Assembly: GCA_022578965.1 (NCBI GenBank) | Contig: MU400562.1 | Span: forward strand, 62,001-126,000 | Direction: 5' to 3' | Source: Xylaria sp. FL1777 | Taxonomy: Eukaryota > Ascomycota > Sordariomycetes > Xylariales > Xylariaceae | DNA: 64,000 bases | Part shown: positions 11,416 through 24,132 of the stretch, piece by piece | Position numbering within the stretch: the stretch's first letter is position 1 | How the letters are laid out: each line of letters opens with the position of its first letter | The notes under the pieces: model-generated | Told to the model about the DNA's origin: nothing | Seen by the model: only the letters and a program-made list of their open reading frames with translations | Database searches by the model: none | Position numbers and translations under genes: made by a program

Positions 11416-13533
11416 ATGGCGCACAGCTCTTCCGATAGCTCGTCCGATAGCTCGTCGTCCAACTCGATGGCTACCGAGAGCTTCCCTCCTTTTCCCGGCT
11501 TCGATGCTGTACATCGACCTCCCGCGCCTAATGTCACTTCGACGTCGAGTGCCCCCACGATGGTTGGCGCCTCGGACATTTCGCGCGCTCGAAATCGAGT
11601 ACACTCCGACTTAAGCGTCAACATTGCTGTCGCTCCCAAATCTTCGCCCCATTTACCGTCGCTGTCCCCTGACCGCCCCTTGCGACACCGCAACACACGA
11701 GCCAACACCTTCCGCACCCTGGAAGAGTTTGAAGACTTTGAGCGGCGCCCAGGCTGGCGCCCAGGTGCGGAACCCGGTATCGACCCCAGGAAGCCCGACG
11801 GCGGACAAGAAACGGTCCCCGACCTTCACGCCGAATGTCAGATTACCGTCGTCGACTTCTCCCGAGAAGACCTGAAGATCTACGAGATGAATAACGACGA
11901 ACTGATCGAGTTCGTCAAGCAGCCGCAACCCTCCTGGGCGAAGTGTCGATGGATAAACGTCAATGGCCTCTCGTGGGATGTCATTCAAGCCCTGGGCAAG
12001 TACAAGGACCTGCATAGACTTGCGATTGAGGACATAATGAACACAAGGAATCGGACGAAGGCCGATTGGTAAGTTCGAATGGCCTCTTTATCACTACTTG
12101 ATGGCTCTGTAGGCTGTTGGTGTAATGATCCTTTGTATGGTGCGGGCACTGACTTAATGGTATCTCCAGGTACCCTGGACATGCATTTCTCGTTCTCTCA
12201 TGTCTAAAGTTGGTGCGTCTAGTAGATGATGACGATAGTGACGATGAAGAGGATTTCGAGGAATCATCTGACGAGAGCGGTCTACGAAACACTGGGAAGA
12301 GGCTTAGACGATGGATAAGTGGAAAGAAGATACCGTACCCGACAACTACGAGTGTGCTGGAGAAAGGGGCGGGTGCGGGCACATCAGGCCGCAACTTTAC
12401 ACACCAGGCCACAGGACTCTCCGACATGTTCAATCCCAACACGCTTCGTACTCTGCAGCGGTACCACGCCGCTCCTAATGCAGCGCGGACGGAATACATG
12501 GAGAGACACTCGGCCCTCGCGAGCAAGGGTTTAGCTGTCTCGGCCGAGCAGGTGGCCATGTTCATCACATCGGACAACACTGTAATTGCCTTTTTCGAAC
12601 AATCGGCTGATAACGTCGAGGAACCAATTCTCGCACGACTGCGAAGTCCAACCACCATTCTCCGCAAATCTTGCGATGCCTCGATGGTCGCTCAAGCCAT
12701 TATCGATGCGATCATTGATATGGCCATCCCGGTCACAGCTTGCTATGCCGATATTGTAGGCGACCTGGAGCTCGACGTATTGACACACCCGAACGTAAAG
12801 CATACTAAAAGCTTATACATCATCATCTCGGAAATCAACAAGATGTTTAGCTTCGTCAACCCAATTCAGGCGCTCATCAGTTCCTTGCGTGATCACAAGA
12901 CAAAGCTGAGCCAAGAAGCCGTATCTAGGGAGCTGCAAAATCCTCTAGGAGGTGTTATTATCACGCCAGTCACGTACACCTATTTAGGGGACGTGGTAAG
13001 TATTATTCTCAAGTTTGTGATGCTGGCATTTGTTTTCTCTCCCACTGCGTTCAAGAAGGCTGACTTCATTTTCAAAGTACGATCACTGTGTCCTCATTAC
13101 AGAGAACTTGACACAGATAAAGGAGTCTGCCAATCATATGATAGACTTAATTTTCAATACAATCGCGACTTACCAGAATGAGAGCATGAAGCAACTGACG
13201 ATCGTCACAATCATCTTCCTGCCGTTAACCTTCATCACGGGCTACTTCGGACAAAATTTTGGACACTTCCCCGAGGCGGAAAATAACAATAGCATATACT
13301 TGTGAGTGCATTGAGGTCTGGACGATACTGTGGAGCCTGAGCTGACTCTGTCTAGTTGGGAAATTGCTATTCCTGTTGTTATAGGCACGGTTATCGTGTT
13401 AATGCGAGACATAATCTACGAGTCTTTTGTGACATTCTCTCAACGGAGACATATTGTCGGCATCCGCAAGAGGAAGAAGAGTATGGATAGGGCGAAGAGA
13501 CGGGATAGGTTACGGCTCCCGATGAAATCCTAG
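11416..13533 (+). CDS. CorA-like divalent cation channel
   Basis: Four exons are inferred: 11416-12068, 12170-12995, 13078-13301 and 13356-13533, giving 626 residues. The third-exon start was chosen because it restores a YDHCVLITENLTQI segment in frame. The N-terminal third is Ser/Pro-rich and looks disordered. The cytosolic domain contains an acidic run (DDDDSDDEEDFEE). Two membrane helices follow near 532-549 and 568-583, as in CorA/Mrs2/ZntB proteins, which form pentameric Mg2+ or Zn2+ channels. The loop between them reads YFGQNF rather than the usual YFGMNF, so the signature is GQN at 551-553. A basic C-terminal tail follows TM2. It is probably at the plasma or an internal membrane; the ion is uncertain. 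Confidence 0.87.
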
Positions 13534-14242
13534 GAGTATCTTGCGAAGTTATGACCTATGACTCCGAGGCTATGAGAGAACATCTAACGGATGAGGAAGC
13601 ACTTGTTCGTACCCGCCTCGGATTGTTCGCGTGCCAGCCACGACATTAGTGCATGTCTTGGCTGCGGATAGCATCTTGGCTAGGCCCCCAATACAGGTAC
13701 CTACTGTGTACATATTGCACAAGTTTCCTGGTTTTATCTAGGGTAACACATACCACTAGGTGGTATGGTGTATGTCAAACGACATGCAGTATACGCATGC
13801 ATGCGTAGGTATGGTACCTACGCATTATCGGCAATTACACGTAGTAGGTATACATACTGTAGTGGTAGGTAAGTGTACATAGTGTAGTATAGCTAGTTGC
13901 CTCATCCCTGTCACATCCTACGCAGTAATCCTTGCTGTAAAATGTGCAAGGTTGCGTCATGTGGTTACGTCCAGGAGGTACCAGACTGTCAAGACGGGAT
14001 GGGATATACCTAGTCAAACTACCCGCATCTAACCTAAGTAGCTAGACCATCTCCATCTGGTATTATCGGAATTCCAGCCGGCCTCATCCAACTAGTCCCA
14101 TAACACGACTCAGCTATTCCGATTCATCACATATCCAAGATAGAGTTTATATGATTGGGATGACCCGACCTGTCAGTTTAACGTTTGTTTTTCTTCCCTA
14201 GTCTAGTCTCGTTCCTGAGGCCTCTCTTGAACTGCTCCCAAG
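13534..14242. other. Intergenic region
   Basis: No gene seen. The part 13690-13880 is rich in GGTACC, TAGGTA and GTATAC words, including AGGTACCT at 13695-13702. The right end is the probable promoter of the phosphatase gene. Confidence 0.45.
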
Positions 14243-16146
14243 ATGGTGAGTGTTCCTTCCGCCATCCTCTAAGATTAGATGAGACGGAGCGTGATGACCA
14301 GGGTGGAGTTTGCCTTTCATTCAAGGACCTGACGAGAAATTTAACACCTAGGCCAACGCGACGACGCCTCTTCTTGCGAACCATCATCGCAACTCCCCTG
14401 CCGACTCGGACCGGTTAGGTGATGATGATGAAGAAGCTCTCCACAGTCAACCTCAGGCGACCCAGCCCGGCCGATCGTGGCCATCGCGGCTGCGCGAGTC
14501 CCTTCTCTTTGCGTGGGCACTACTCGCGACGGCAGGCGTGCTGGTTCTGGCCGTCTGGGCCTCCCACAAACAACAGACCGACTTCGACAAACCCGCGGCG
14601 AAGCGCAATCTCATCTTCATGGTCTCTGATGGCATGGGCCCAGCCTCTCTCTCCTTGACCCGGAGCTTCAGACAACACACCGACGGCCTCGAATACGGCG
14701 ATACCCTGACCCTTGACAAGCACTTCTGGGGCACCAGCCGAACGCGGAGCAGCTCTTCGCTCGTTACCGATAGCGCTGCCGGTGCCACTGCCTTCAGTTG
14801 TGCTAGGAAGAGCTACAACGGCGCTATATCCATGCTCCCCGGCTATACCCCCTGCGGCACCGTCTTAGAAGCCGCCAAGAAGGCGGGATACGTGACAGGC
14901 TTGGTCGTCACAACCGATATCACAGATGCCACGCCTGCTTGCTTTGCTAGCCACGTCAACTATCGCTCTCAACAAGACGAGATCGCCCTTCAAGAGGTCG
15001 GCCAAGGACCCCTTGATCGTGTCGTGGACTTGATGTTCGGGGGCGGTCGATGTCATTTCTTACCAAATACTACTGATGGCGGCTGTCGCCAGGACAGTGT
15101 CGACGTCATAGAGTTGGCACAGAGAGAATATGGTTGGAACTACATGGGTAATAGACTCGCCTTTGACGAGTTTTGGAAGGGCAAGAAAGAGGTCCCATTG
15201 CCTATGCTAGGCTTATTTGCCCCAACAGACATACCCTTCGAGCTAGACCGTCGAAACATGAATGATCAATATCCGAGTCTGAGCGAGATGGCAAAGACGG
15301 CCCTGCGAGCTCTCGAGAAAGCCACAGAGAAGAGCGACAAGGGATTCTTTCTGATGATTGAGGGCAGCAGAATTGACCACGCCGGCCACGGCAACGACCC
15401 ATCGGCACAAGTTAGGGAGGTGCTGGAATACGACAAAACTTTCCAGGCCGTGCTCGATTTCCTGGACGAGAGCAAGACCGATGGCGTCCTCGTTGCCACT
15501 AGCGACCACGAGACCGGAGGCTTAGCCGTAGCGCGACGTGAGACGATGACTGCCCCCTTACCTAATAGACACTGACAATCTCACAGAAGTCAATGCGGAC
15601 TACCCACAATACCTCTGGTATCCTCAAGTGCTGGCAAACGCCACGGCATCCTCCGAGCACCTCGCTCGTCGGCTATGGGAACATATCGCCGAGTCGGGCG
15701 GCTCAAACGAGGAGCTGAAGCATTACATCAACGAGGAACTCGTCATCCCGGGCCTCGGTATTTCAGACGCGACCGATGAGGAGTTGGCGGCCCTAGTCCT
15801 GTACCCAGAACTTGCGCAGCCGGCATTCGCTGAGATGACATCGGTCCGCGCGCAGATTGGGTGGAGCACGCATGGCCACTCGGCCGTCGACGTCAACATC
15901 TACAGTTCTGGTGGCCCTGGCACCGACGCTCTCCGTGGCAACGTGGAGAACACGGATGTCGGCGAGTTCTTGAGAGAATATCTTAGCGTCGATGTGGATG
16001 CAGTTACTAAAGAGCTCAATGAGAAGATGAGCTCTGTGCGGACCGAAACAGTGCTCGATGAAGCGGGAATGGCCGGGCAGGATCATTGGGCAGTTCACGA
16101 GGCTATAGCGTATCGCCGGATAGATGGGTTCGCCGGGTCTGCTTAG
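14243..16146 (+). CDS. PHO8: Vacuolar-type alkaline phosphatase (PHO8-like)
   Basis: Three coding exons are inferred: 14243-14245 (only the ATG), 14352-15537 and 15587-16146, giving 582 residues. The start-codon exon is followed directly by GTGAGT. The next exon supplies an N-terminal cytoplasmic tail rich in Asp/Glu, then one membrane helix at about 52-71. This is the type II topology of vacuolar phosphatases. Active-site motifs are clear: VSDGMG (metal Asp94), TDSAAGATAFSC (nucleophile Ser142), EGSRIDHAGHGND, TSDHETGG and a C-terminal GWSTHGHS. The enzyme hydrolyses phosphomonoesters with Zn2+ and Mg2+ in the vacuole lumen. Length is normal for the family. The yeast symbol is given by similarity. 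Confidence 0.92.
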
Positions 16147-18176
16147 ATCTTATCATTACCTTGCATATGGCGCCCCTTTGCTTCTTGTTGCATTTATTTG
16201 GTTTACGATGGTCCTGCATTCGCAAATTTTCTCTCTCGTATATTTATATGCCATCTAGTTGGGTGGAAGTGGTCGCAGCATCATTACTGTACTGAGTACC
16301 CTGCTTACCTCATGTACGAAAGATCGATATCCTTGTTTAGACTTGCTTTCTTTATGATTGGTTGTTGAAACCATGAACCCGCTTGTGTTTTCAGAGTGCC
16401 CAAGCAGCTTATATATATTGGCGAGAGTAGGTCGACAAACTGGGTTGAGGATGAACATCTGCTGCTGCGAACACGTGTGTTATTAGCTACCTAGGTACGG
16501 AACGGAATGATCAACAACAACTAGCCAAAAGGACCTGTGCATATAGAATGGTAGACAGGAGCGTATATGCAGGGATCTAGGTTTCTGCGCATTATGGGTA
16601 CCCGGGTACATACTCTCATTTTATCTCTTATAGAGAACCAGAACATGTGTGGTATATTTGCATATACAAATCTGTCGGGTTATGTTTGCCTGATGGCGTG
16701 TTTCATTCATATTTATTTCATCTAGGGGAGTCTAATCTTTTTCAGATAACTTTACATGTATAAGCATGAAAAGTTATTGCAACATATATTAACCCACGGG
16801 ATCCTTTGTATGTCTGCCAACTTCCATGTTTATAGATGTCTAGTTAAGTCTATCTCTCTATGTGAGGGTAAACGCGTGGCCCCGCGAGGACTTAGGCACC
16901 TATTCACTTTACTATCTATTTTATTCGGGCAATAGTAACAATACAATCACCCCCTCACCCTCTCTCTGCACCGCATTTATGCTCGATACTTCAATAGTCA
17001 CAAATTGAGAGACGAATAGACACATTTTACTCCAATCCTAATATCACCCTTGTCACTGTAGGCACAGAGTGTAGGTGAAAGGAACTTCTTCTCGATATAC
17101 GATCCTTAAATTAGGCAGCAATCGGTGTAGGTTTATCCTAATCTCGTTATGGATTCACATAATATCAATCAGGAGACGGTAAACAGGTTTTCCAAGATCG
17201 TTTGATTTCACCAGGATGGGATATCTATACCGAGCTCTCTTTTTGGATGAATAGGCCCCTTTTTGCGGGTGAATAGTCAACAGGCTATCGAACAAACAAG
17301 TTCAAACGTTAAAGGGGCACACCTATCGCTTCATAAGTCAAGATGACTGTAGTTTATTTCACGTTTGTTGGAAGCTTGTAACCGGACTTAGTGACAGACT
17401 CTGTGCTAGTTGACGCCCTCATCGAATGCAGCTTATATAATTTTCGATAGCAATTAGATATCTTTACTCTTCACAAAGCGTCCCCTTGATTCGCGGTAGA
17501 GTTGCGAGTGCTAGTGGGGAGAGTTAGTTTGAGCGCATTGTCAACACCTACCCTTCAATTAGCTAGTGAGGCCGTAGTAGTCTAGTCCCCGGGCGGCGGC
17601 GACAAGATGGCTATCAGACATCATTGGAGGCTGGTCATGTCGATATGTTTGGAATAGGCTCCTACAGACTTGCGGAGTTGTAGCATAGCCCACACCTTGA
17701 TGTATAGGCTAAATTGCGAATTCAACTGGCTGGAGTTATAGACGAACACGATTATTTGTAGTCCAGAGTATGGTGTGGGTTGTACTATGCGCAACAGTTG
17801 CGACGTAGCGCAAAGGATGGAGGACATCGGACACGTCACTGCCTATAAAGTGAGCAAGAGGGAGCGACACGCATTATGTGAGTATGTATATTTCCGGGGC
17901 CATGTACAGCGTTGGGCGAAAAGATTCGAGTTGGGGAATTGCATTCGATACATAACGGTTCTGCAGTAGACGGAGGTCTGAATACTGGGTAGTTGAGAGA
18001 AAATGACATTCCTAAATAAGTATAATTACCATGCGAGCTGCTGTTCGACGAGAGTTATAACAGGAGCTTCTCAAGTCAACTCTTAGATTAAATGACGCTT
18101 GAATGAACAAGACTGTATATTCAACTGCCATATATAGTTTCTGAGTCTGTTCTTGTAGTTTGTGCAAGGGGATGTT
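16147..18176. other. AT-rich intergenic region
   Basis: Two kilobases, with only short frames that lack motifs. I saw no tRNA, repeat or transposon ends. Confidence 0.45.
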
Positions 18177-20020
18177 TCAGTCGCTATCAGAAAAGTCAAC
18201 CTCGTGCAGCTCATCGGGGTCGTTTGGATAGCTGATTGCAATTTGCCCGTTCAAGTAATCGACAAAATACATGTTCAACCGCATCTCATCCCCCTCCGTC
18301 AACTTCGCTTCATACCATTGGTTGAGTAGCTCAACTCTTATTCCCCGATTACCAACCTGATATAATCTTTCCGCAAAGCCCCAAAGATTGTCAATTGTAA
18401 AAGTAGTTACGGCGTTGATTGTGAGCGTCGCTAATCTAGATAGTTTACTCAGAGGGTCGAGAACTGAGTCATCGATTAGATTTGAATCACCTCCGAAGCT
18501 GAGTTCTTCTAGATGAGGAAGAGCCGTTGCGATACGGGCAATTTCGTCGGAGCGCACACATATTCGAATCAGATTTAAGGTAGTTAGATTAGATAAGTGA
18601 CATATCGAATCCGTAAGCTCGGGGTATCGGAATAGGACCAGCTCGTCAGTTGAGTGATCTTGTGAAGCAATGGTAAGTAACTTAAGCTGATCCTGTTGAC
18701 CAAGAGCGGCCCATGTTGCCTTCGTAATCTCTTCAGACGCAAACCGATAGTCCTGGATGTGTAACTTTTCAAGGCGGATCTCGGGGGTCTGCAGAACCTG
18801 TGCGAGGATAGGCAAGGCGTCTCGAACATGGTGGAAACTCAGTTCATGCAGCGCTCTGCAACTGCTAATCCATTTAGCGACCTGAGCTAGTTCCTCTTCA
18901 CTTAAAATATCGAGCCCACTCCGATCTGTTGCTTCCTTTTCGATAAGGAGTCTTTCTAGGGCCGTGCATTCGGAGAGTACATGGATGTCCTTAAGGGTGG
19001 AAGCTGGGAGACTCCTGAGATCCAGGACTCTTAATGATTCTGAGTGGGTCTTGAGGGCAGTAAGAGTGATTTCGCTAAGGTTGTTATGGCTATGGACTTC
19101 AAAAATTTGAAGAGTGTTGGGACGAAGAGTCAGAAAGAAAGAGGCCAAATCTTCGGCAGCAGTATCGCTTGAACAATGGAAGCAAGTTAACTCCGAGAAA
19201 TTGGGACAATACTCGGTGATAGTACTAGCAGCCTCCACGCCTAAGATAGACCCGTCTTGTATTTGCAACGACGTTAGAGCGCCGAGGCGGCTGAGCCAAG
19301 CGGGAAGAATGTCGCGTGGGAAAACATAAGCCTCCAGATGAGTCAACGCCATAGCAGTGCTATTGTCGTCGGCAAGCGTTTTGGTGTACTGGATAATGGA
19401 GTCTGCACATCTGCTGGTAATAGCCGCATTGTCAAAAGGAGATTGTGCGACTAGAAAGTCTTGCATCAAACCCTCGAAAAAGAATTGACGAAGAGACCAG
19501 TCAGACCGAATATCGTCCAGGCATTCAACGAGGCTGCCCAAGGACAGAGCGCGAATGTACGCGCAATACGGATACCTATAAAACTTAGGATCAGTAATTG
19601 CTGCTTTGATCATGATCCGGGGGTTGCAAAACCGCCGAAAGCTTTCAAAGATGAAACTGACTTTTGAAAAGGAGCCTTAAGGATGTGTTCAAGATGTTGC
19701 CAGAACAGGAAGAATACAACCCCAAAATTTACTCACCGTGTAGCCCCAAGACTGGACAAGATAATAGACCTCCAGAGCCGGGCAGCCTGAATAGTATGGG
19801 ATATGAATGGATCCATGACCTCAAGTATGCTGTGAAGGCTGTCAGCAGAAGAAGTGTGTTGCATAGTCCTCGTAACTAACCTATACAGTCTTTCTACTGC
19901 GATACTAGCCATCCTATAACTGGCCATGGAACAACGATACAAGGTAGTGAAGTCGCGACATGCACCGAGCTCTCGACATATCAGGAGCATGATCTCCTGT
20001 GGCAATATTGGCTTGTTCAT
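18177..20020 (-). CDS. F-box/leucine-rich-repeat-like protein
   Basis: Two exons are inferred on the minus strand: 19737-20020 and 18177-19575, giving 560 residues. The splice joins GATR to YPYCAYIRALSL, a junction typical of fungal F-box-like proteins. The first in-frame ATG is at 20020. Sequence further upstream is open and hydrophobic but has no ATG, so it is left out. The N-terminal LPQEIMLLICREL segment is F-box-like. The rest shows repeating leucine patterns (HLEELSFGG, NLTTLNLIRI, KLTINAV-type) that suggest irregular LRRs. Such proteins often present substrates to SCF ubiquitin ligases; the partner is unknown. Neither domain is strongly canonical, so the family call is tentative. Confidence 0.75.
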
Positions 20021-20767
20021 GTCTCTCCCTCGCGGTACGCTAGGTAAACTGGCTGAATGGAAAGTAACAAGTAGAAGGATAGGAATGGTAAGAAGAACAC
20101 AAAGTAGAATAAAAATCAAAACAAAACAGACGATATTAGAAAAGCAGATAGCCAACAGAGATTGGTATTGATCAACTGTGATGTTTGAGATATGATGTGT
20201 AGTGTAGGTATTTGACTAGGCAGGGTAGGTACCTGATGTTTATGAGGTATGTATTCAGCAGCTCACCTCGGGCGGTACCTACATTGATTTATTTTACAGG
20301 TATCTTACTTAGAGAGGTACCTAATGTATGTATTTAGTATTTGCACTGTGACCCGACCTACACTACGGCGCTTATAGAAGGAATAGTGTAGTGCACTGTG
20401 GTGGCTGTTTTACGTTAAGGTACCCCGCGACGCGTACCTACCTACATAGGTAAGTACGTACATACATAGTATGCTGGCATATAAATGGCCTACAGCTGGA
20501 ACCAATAAGGAATCTCTTTTACATATCAAAGAGTAACGGCAACTTCATTACTGTCTTTTGTCCTGTACACAGAACGCCTCTCAGTTGTACCTACCGAAGC
20601 CTGATGACGGCCCTTAAGTGCTTGGATTAATACCTACCTCTTACCGAAGTACGCTCCCTAAGGGCCTTCTCACACTGCCCATCGGCCTAGGCTTGGCCGA
20701 CTGAGATGCTCAGTCATCCGATGTATCACGAACTGTCGACTGCACTCTACATCCAAAGCTCGGAGCT
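20021..20767. other. Divergent intergenic region with AGGTACCT motifs
   Basis: This lies between the divergent F-box-like gene and RAD9. It contains AGGTACCT at 20227-20234 and 20315-20322 and many CTACCTA words. No gene was recognised. Both promoters should lie here. Confidence 0.45.
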
Positions 20768-22416
20768 ATGGCTATAGTAAAGTTCACCTTGAGCGAAGAC
20801 GGGGTGAGCGTCCTACGGGATGCGCTTACATGCCTCGGTAAGTTCAGCGACGAGGTGTGTCTAGAAGCCAAGAGAGATAGGGTAAGTGCACAAGTGCTTT
20901 GGTATGCGACCTACTGTCGTTCATCGCTTGCTGAAATGCTGTCTTCTCCGTCAAAGCTGGTTTTGACCGCCCTCAATGCGTCCAAGTCGGCATATGCCTC
21001 TGTCACCTTCGCCACGAACCGCTTCTTCTCCAAGTACTACTACGCAGGAGCCTCACAGAACCGCGAGAAGTTCTTCTGTAAACTCTACACCCGGGTACGT
21101 CGAGGTCTTTCTAGTGCGGTCTCACTTGATTTCTCTGTGTAGAGACGCTAATAGCGCTCACTGAAGGTACTGTTGTCTCTGTTTCGGAGTCGGAGCGGGG
21201 ATCCTTTGCACGAGAGGGAGAAGGACACCACCATCGATCGATGCGATGTCGTCGTCACGGACGAGCCTGGCAAGAAGAGCAGATTCGTTGCTAACATCGT
21301 CTTCCGGAATGGTAAGTTCCATCCCGACAGCCATCGCCGTTCCTCTCACTCACCTCGGAAGGGATAACCACCAAGTACCGGTTGCCTTTCGAGGTCAGCC
21401 CGCCGGTGCATGCTAAATTCGATAAGGCCGAGGCCTTGAACAACTGGGCTATATCACCGAGGACCCTGCGTCAGCTGATGGATCATTTTGGCCCTGGTAT
21501 CGACTACTTAGATATTCATGCCGAGGAAGAAGTCGTGAACTTCACTTGCTTTACTGAGAAAGCTGCTAATGGCGATGGTAGGTCTTGTCACTAAACACGC
21601 AGAATCGCCGCTGATGCGAAATACTTAGAGGTCTTGAAGAAACCGCTGCAAACGTCTATTGCCGTGGCGCGAGACGAGTTCAACAACTTCCAAGTAGAGG
21701 AAGAAAATCTTCACATTGTCATTAGTGTCAAGGACTTCCGGGCCATCATCTACCATGCTTCCATTTTAGGGGTCGATGTACAGGCTAACTATTCGATTCC
21801 AGCCAGACCTATGCAGCTCAAATATGACGGCGACGGCATCAAATGCGAGTTCCTGCTTATGACTGTCGGAGAGCGTGGGGTGTCTGGTCAGAAGACCAAG
21901 AAGACCCGACTGAATGCGAAGGGGCGTGTTGGGCCGCAGCTCGAGGAAACGGCTAACAGAGCCGACTCTCATACGCCTGCGCTGGTGCCCCCACTGGCCT
22001 CTAACCCACAGCAGTCTCGTCCGAATCCTATACCCTCTCTAAGGCCACCTATAGAGCGCCCATCCCAGCGTCCCCCTCCAGCTACTCTCGAGTCCGAGTC
22101 TCTATTCGTACCCCAGGATAACGACGAGCAATGGGAACCAGTCAATGTTGATGAAGAGGAAGAGGAAGAGGAGAACGCGCGTTTGGGCTGGGATACTAGT
22201 GGTAACCCTGTGAGTATTTTTGTGATTCACGACGACTTCTGGGAGAATACTGACAGTCCTAAGAATCCGTCTGCGATGAATATGCGCATAGTGATGGGCA
22301 ACCAACCAAGCGCTCCTCAGCCCAGCAGAGACAATGAGTTTGATCTAGATCTGACCCAACTGGAGCCGACCCAGCGTCTTTCTCAAGTTCGCAAATTTGG
22401 CCTCTTTGGTGATTAG
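20768..22416 (+). CDS. RAD9: DNA damage checkpoint clamp subunit Rad9
   Basis: Five exons are inferred: 20768-20881, 20957-21094, 21167-21311, 21362-21577 and 21629-22416, giving 466 residues. The exons join into a Rad9 N-terminal PCNA-like region: an FTLSEDGVSVL start, KLVLTALNASKSAYASV-type and LYTRVLLSLFRSRSGDP segments, KKSRFVANIVFRNG, TYRLPFEV-like (here TKYRLPFEV) and TLRQLMDHFGPGI. The C-terminal tail (from about 290) is Pro/Ser-rich with an acidic Glu run, as in other Rad9 proteins, where it is phosphorylated. Rad9 forms the 9-1-1 ring with Rad1 and Hus1, loaded at damaged DNA to activate ATR-type kinase. The gene is convergent with the next one, 120 bases apart. Confidence 0.93.
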
Positions 22417-22536
22417 GAAAAGGCATGAAGTAGCCGTGTATCTACGCGAGATGTTGTTGGCGCGCGGCGCACTTACCAACACTAATTGCGAGAGCTGTTG
22501 ATAATGAAGCATAGTGAGTGAAGCTCATGGCTGTGA

Positions 22537-23730
22537 TCATAGGAAAACACCGTCCGTCATAATAATGTTGATCCAACTCGTCGCACAGCCAGCTCCAATA
22601 GTTGTTATACTCGATCCCTCAGGTAGATTCTTCACTGAAGCAAGCACGTTCCAACGCCCTTTCACATCACCAAATCTTTTGTCAGTGTGAGGTCCGCAGT
22701 TGCCGTGCTCACCCCAACCCCAGGACACTACCTCGCCAGTCCCCGTTAGAGCTACAGCATGCTCGCTTCCAGCTACAATATGGGTTAATTCTGGGAGGTC
22801 AGGAGGCGGCAATTGACCGTGATCATCTCGGCCCCATGCTACTAGCATCCCATCTCGTTTGAGAACGTAAATACTCCCCCAACTGGCCGTCACAGTTTTC
22901 CAACTGGGTATCTCCGGGGGGGCTTTACTTTTCAATCCCCATTTATCACCTCCCAGAACCAAAATCCTCCCATCCCCAGGTTCTGCAACAAGACAGGTCG
23001 TGTATTGACAACAGACAGCTTTGACTACTCTGAACGGAACATCATTGATCTTCCGGGGCCTGGCGACTATGCCTTTTACGTCGGCGTCGTCCTCTAACTG
23101 ACCCAACTGACCTTTCCTTCCGTTACCCCAACCATAAACATCACCATTGTCGAGAACGACAACGACATGTCTAAACCCGGCTGCGAGGCTTGTCACCGCA
23201 GTTCCAACTGGAGGAAAGCCCGGTACCACAGCGGGCGTCGCTATCAAACCCTCGGTATTCCCACAATTGTACACCCTCGTTGCTCGGCAGTCTTCATCCT
23301 CAACAACAAGGATCGTGGTGTCCCATGTGCAGGCAGCATACATGATACGGCCCGTATGAGGGGAGCTTGCAAGGCAAAATTTCCGAAACATTGGACGAAT
23401 ATCCCCTTTATCTTGGTCCCTGATAATTCCGCAGCAGCCGCTAGTAGGATCGCCACTCCAAAATGCATTCCCCGAAGCCGTGATGAGAATTGTATGGTTG
23501 CCGCCAGCCGCAACCGCGGCGATTGAGTCGTTATGGAGAGCTTGGCTAAACTCAGCTTGTTTGGGTACGGACACATCTTCCTTGTGGCCCAAGCCTAATT
23601 GGCCTGAGCCGTTGGATCCCAGTGCGAAAAGCCCCTCCATCATCAACCCCGGAAAGCCCAGGTTATTATTACTTGCTGCTATATACAGTCGATTTTGCAC
23701 CTGTACAGAAACAGGGGCCGGCTGGTGCAT
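22537..23730 (-). CDS. RCC1-repeat protein, ATS1/KTI13-like
   Basis: This is an intronless 397-residue frame. Residues 31-48 read MEGLFALGSNGSGQLGLG, the usual start of ATS1/KTI13 proteins, so Met31 (23640) may be the true start. The first 30 residues would then be leader sequence. RCC1-type blades follow: VYGWGNGRKGQLGQL, VAWGRDDHGQLPPP and VVSWGWGEHGNCGPH, each with Gly/His turns, giving a seven-blade propeller. In yeast, Kti13 partners Kti11/Dph3 in electron supply for diphthamide synthesis and Elongator tRNA modification. The assignment to Kti13 rather than another RCC1 protein rests on length and the first blade. It is divergent from TYR1 and shares about 400 bases of promoter DNA. Confidence 0.82.
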   Translation of the reverse strand: MHQPAPVSVQVQNRLYIAASNNNLGFPGLMMEGLFALGSNGSGQLGLGHKEDVSVPKQAEFSQALHNDSIAAVAAGGNHTILITASGNAFWSGDPTSGCCGIIRDQDKGDIRPMFRKFCLASSPHTGRIMYAACTWDTTILVVEDEDCRATRVYNCGNTEGLIATPAVVPGFPPVGTAVTSLAAGFRHVVVVLDNGDVYGWGNGRKGQLGQLEDDADVKGIVARPRKINDVPFRVVKAVCCQYTTCLVAEPGDGRILVLGGDKWGLKSKAPPEIPSWKTVTASWGSIYVLKRDGMLVAWGRDDHGQLPPPDLPELTHIVAGSEHAVALTGTGEVVSWGWGEHGNCGPHTDKRFGDVKGRWNVLASVKNLPEGSSITTIGAGCATSWINIIMTDGVFL

Positions 23731-24132
23731 GCGATGCGAGTACAGCTACAGTAAGTTAGTAGGTACCTAGTAGCTCGTATTGTGGCTCGTTCACCAGCCA
23801 CAAGCCCCAGGTGGGGCGAGGCAAGATTGATCAAGGCATGGCACTGTATTTTCTCCGATGCCGACCTAGCGCCTTCTTCGATGGGTCACACCAAGACTTT
23901 TCGCTTCTTAATTTTCTCTCTGCTCAGACTCTTCCTTCTACCACCCCAAGCCTCTCACCCTCCCAGATCTCTCACCTCCGCATTGACGCGAATTTATGTA
24001 GACCTGGGTAGTCAGGAGCTCTCCTGAGTTATGTGACGCATTCGCTCAGCGATTCCAGCTCCGATTGCGCCCAGATCAATCCCTTCTCACCGTTTGCTAC
24101 TGTCGTTCGTCACCACCCAGATACTAACGACA
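23731..24132. other. Divergent promoter region of the KTI13-like and TYR1 genes
   Basis: A 402-base gap separates divergent starts. AGGTACCT is at 23761-23768. A pyrimidine-rich stretch (23900-23970) leads into TYR1. No frame here is convincing. Confidence 0.45.

Noticed and set aside
18177..20155. Longer N-terminal reading of the F-box-like protein including a hydrophobic leader
   Set aside because: The frame is open but begins without an ATG; the first ATG is at 20020, right before the F-box-like segment.
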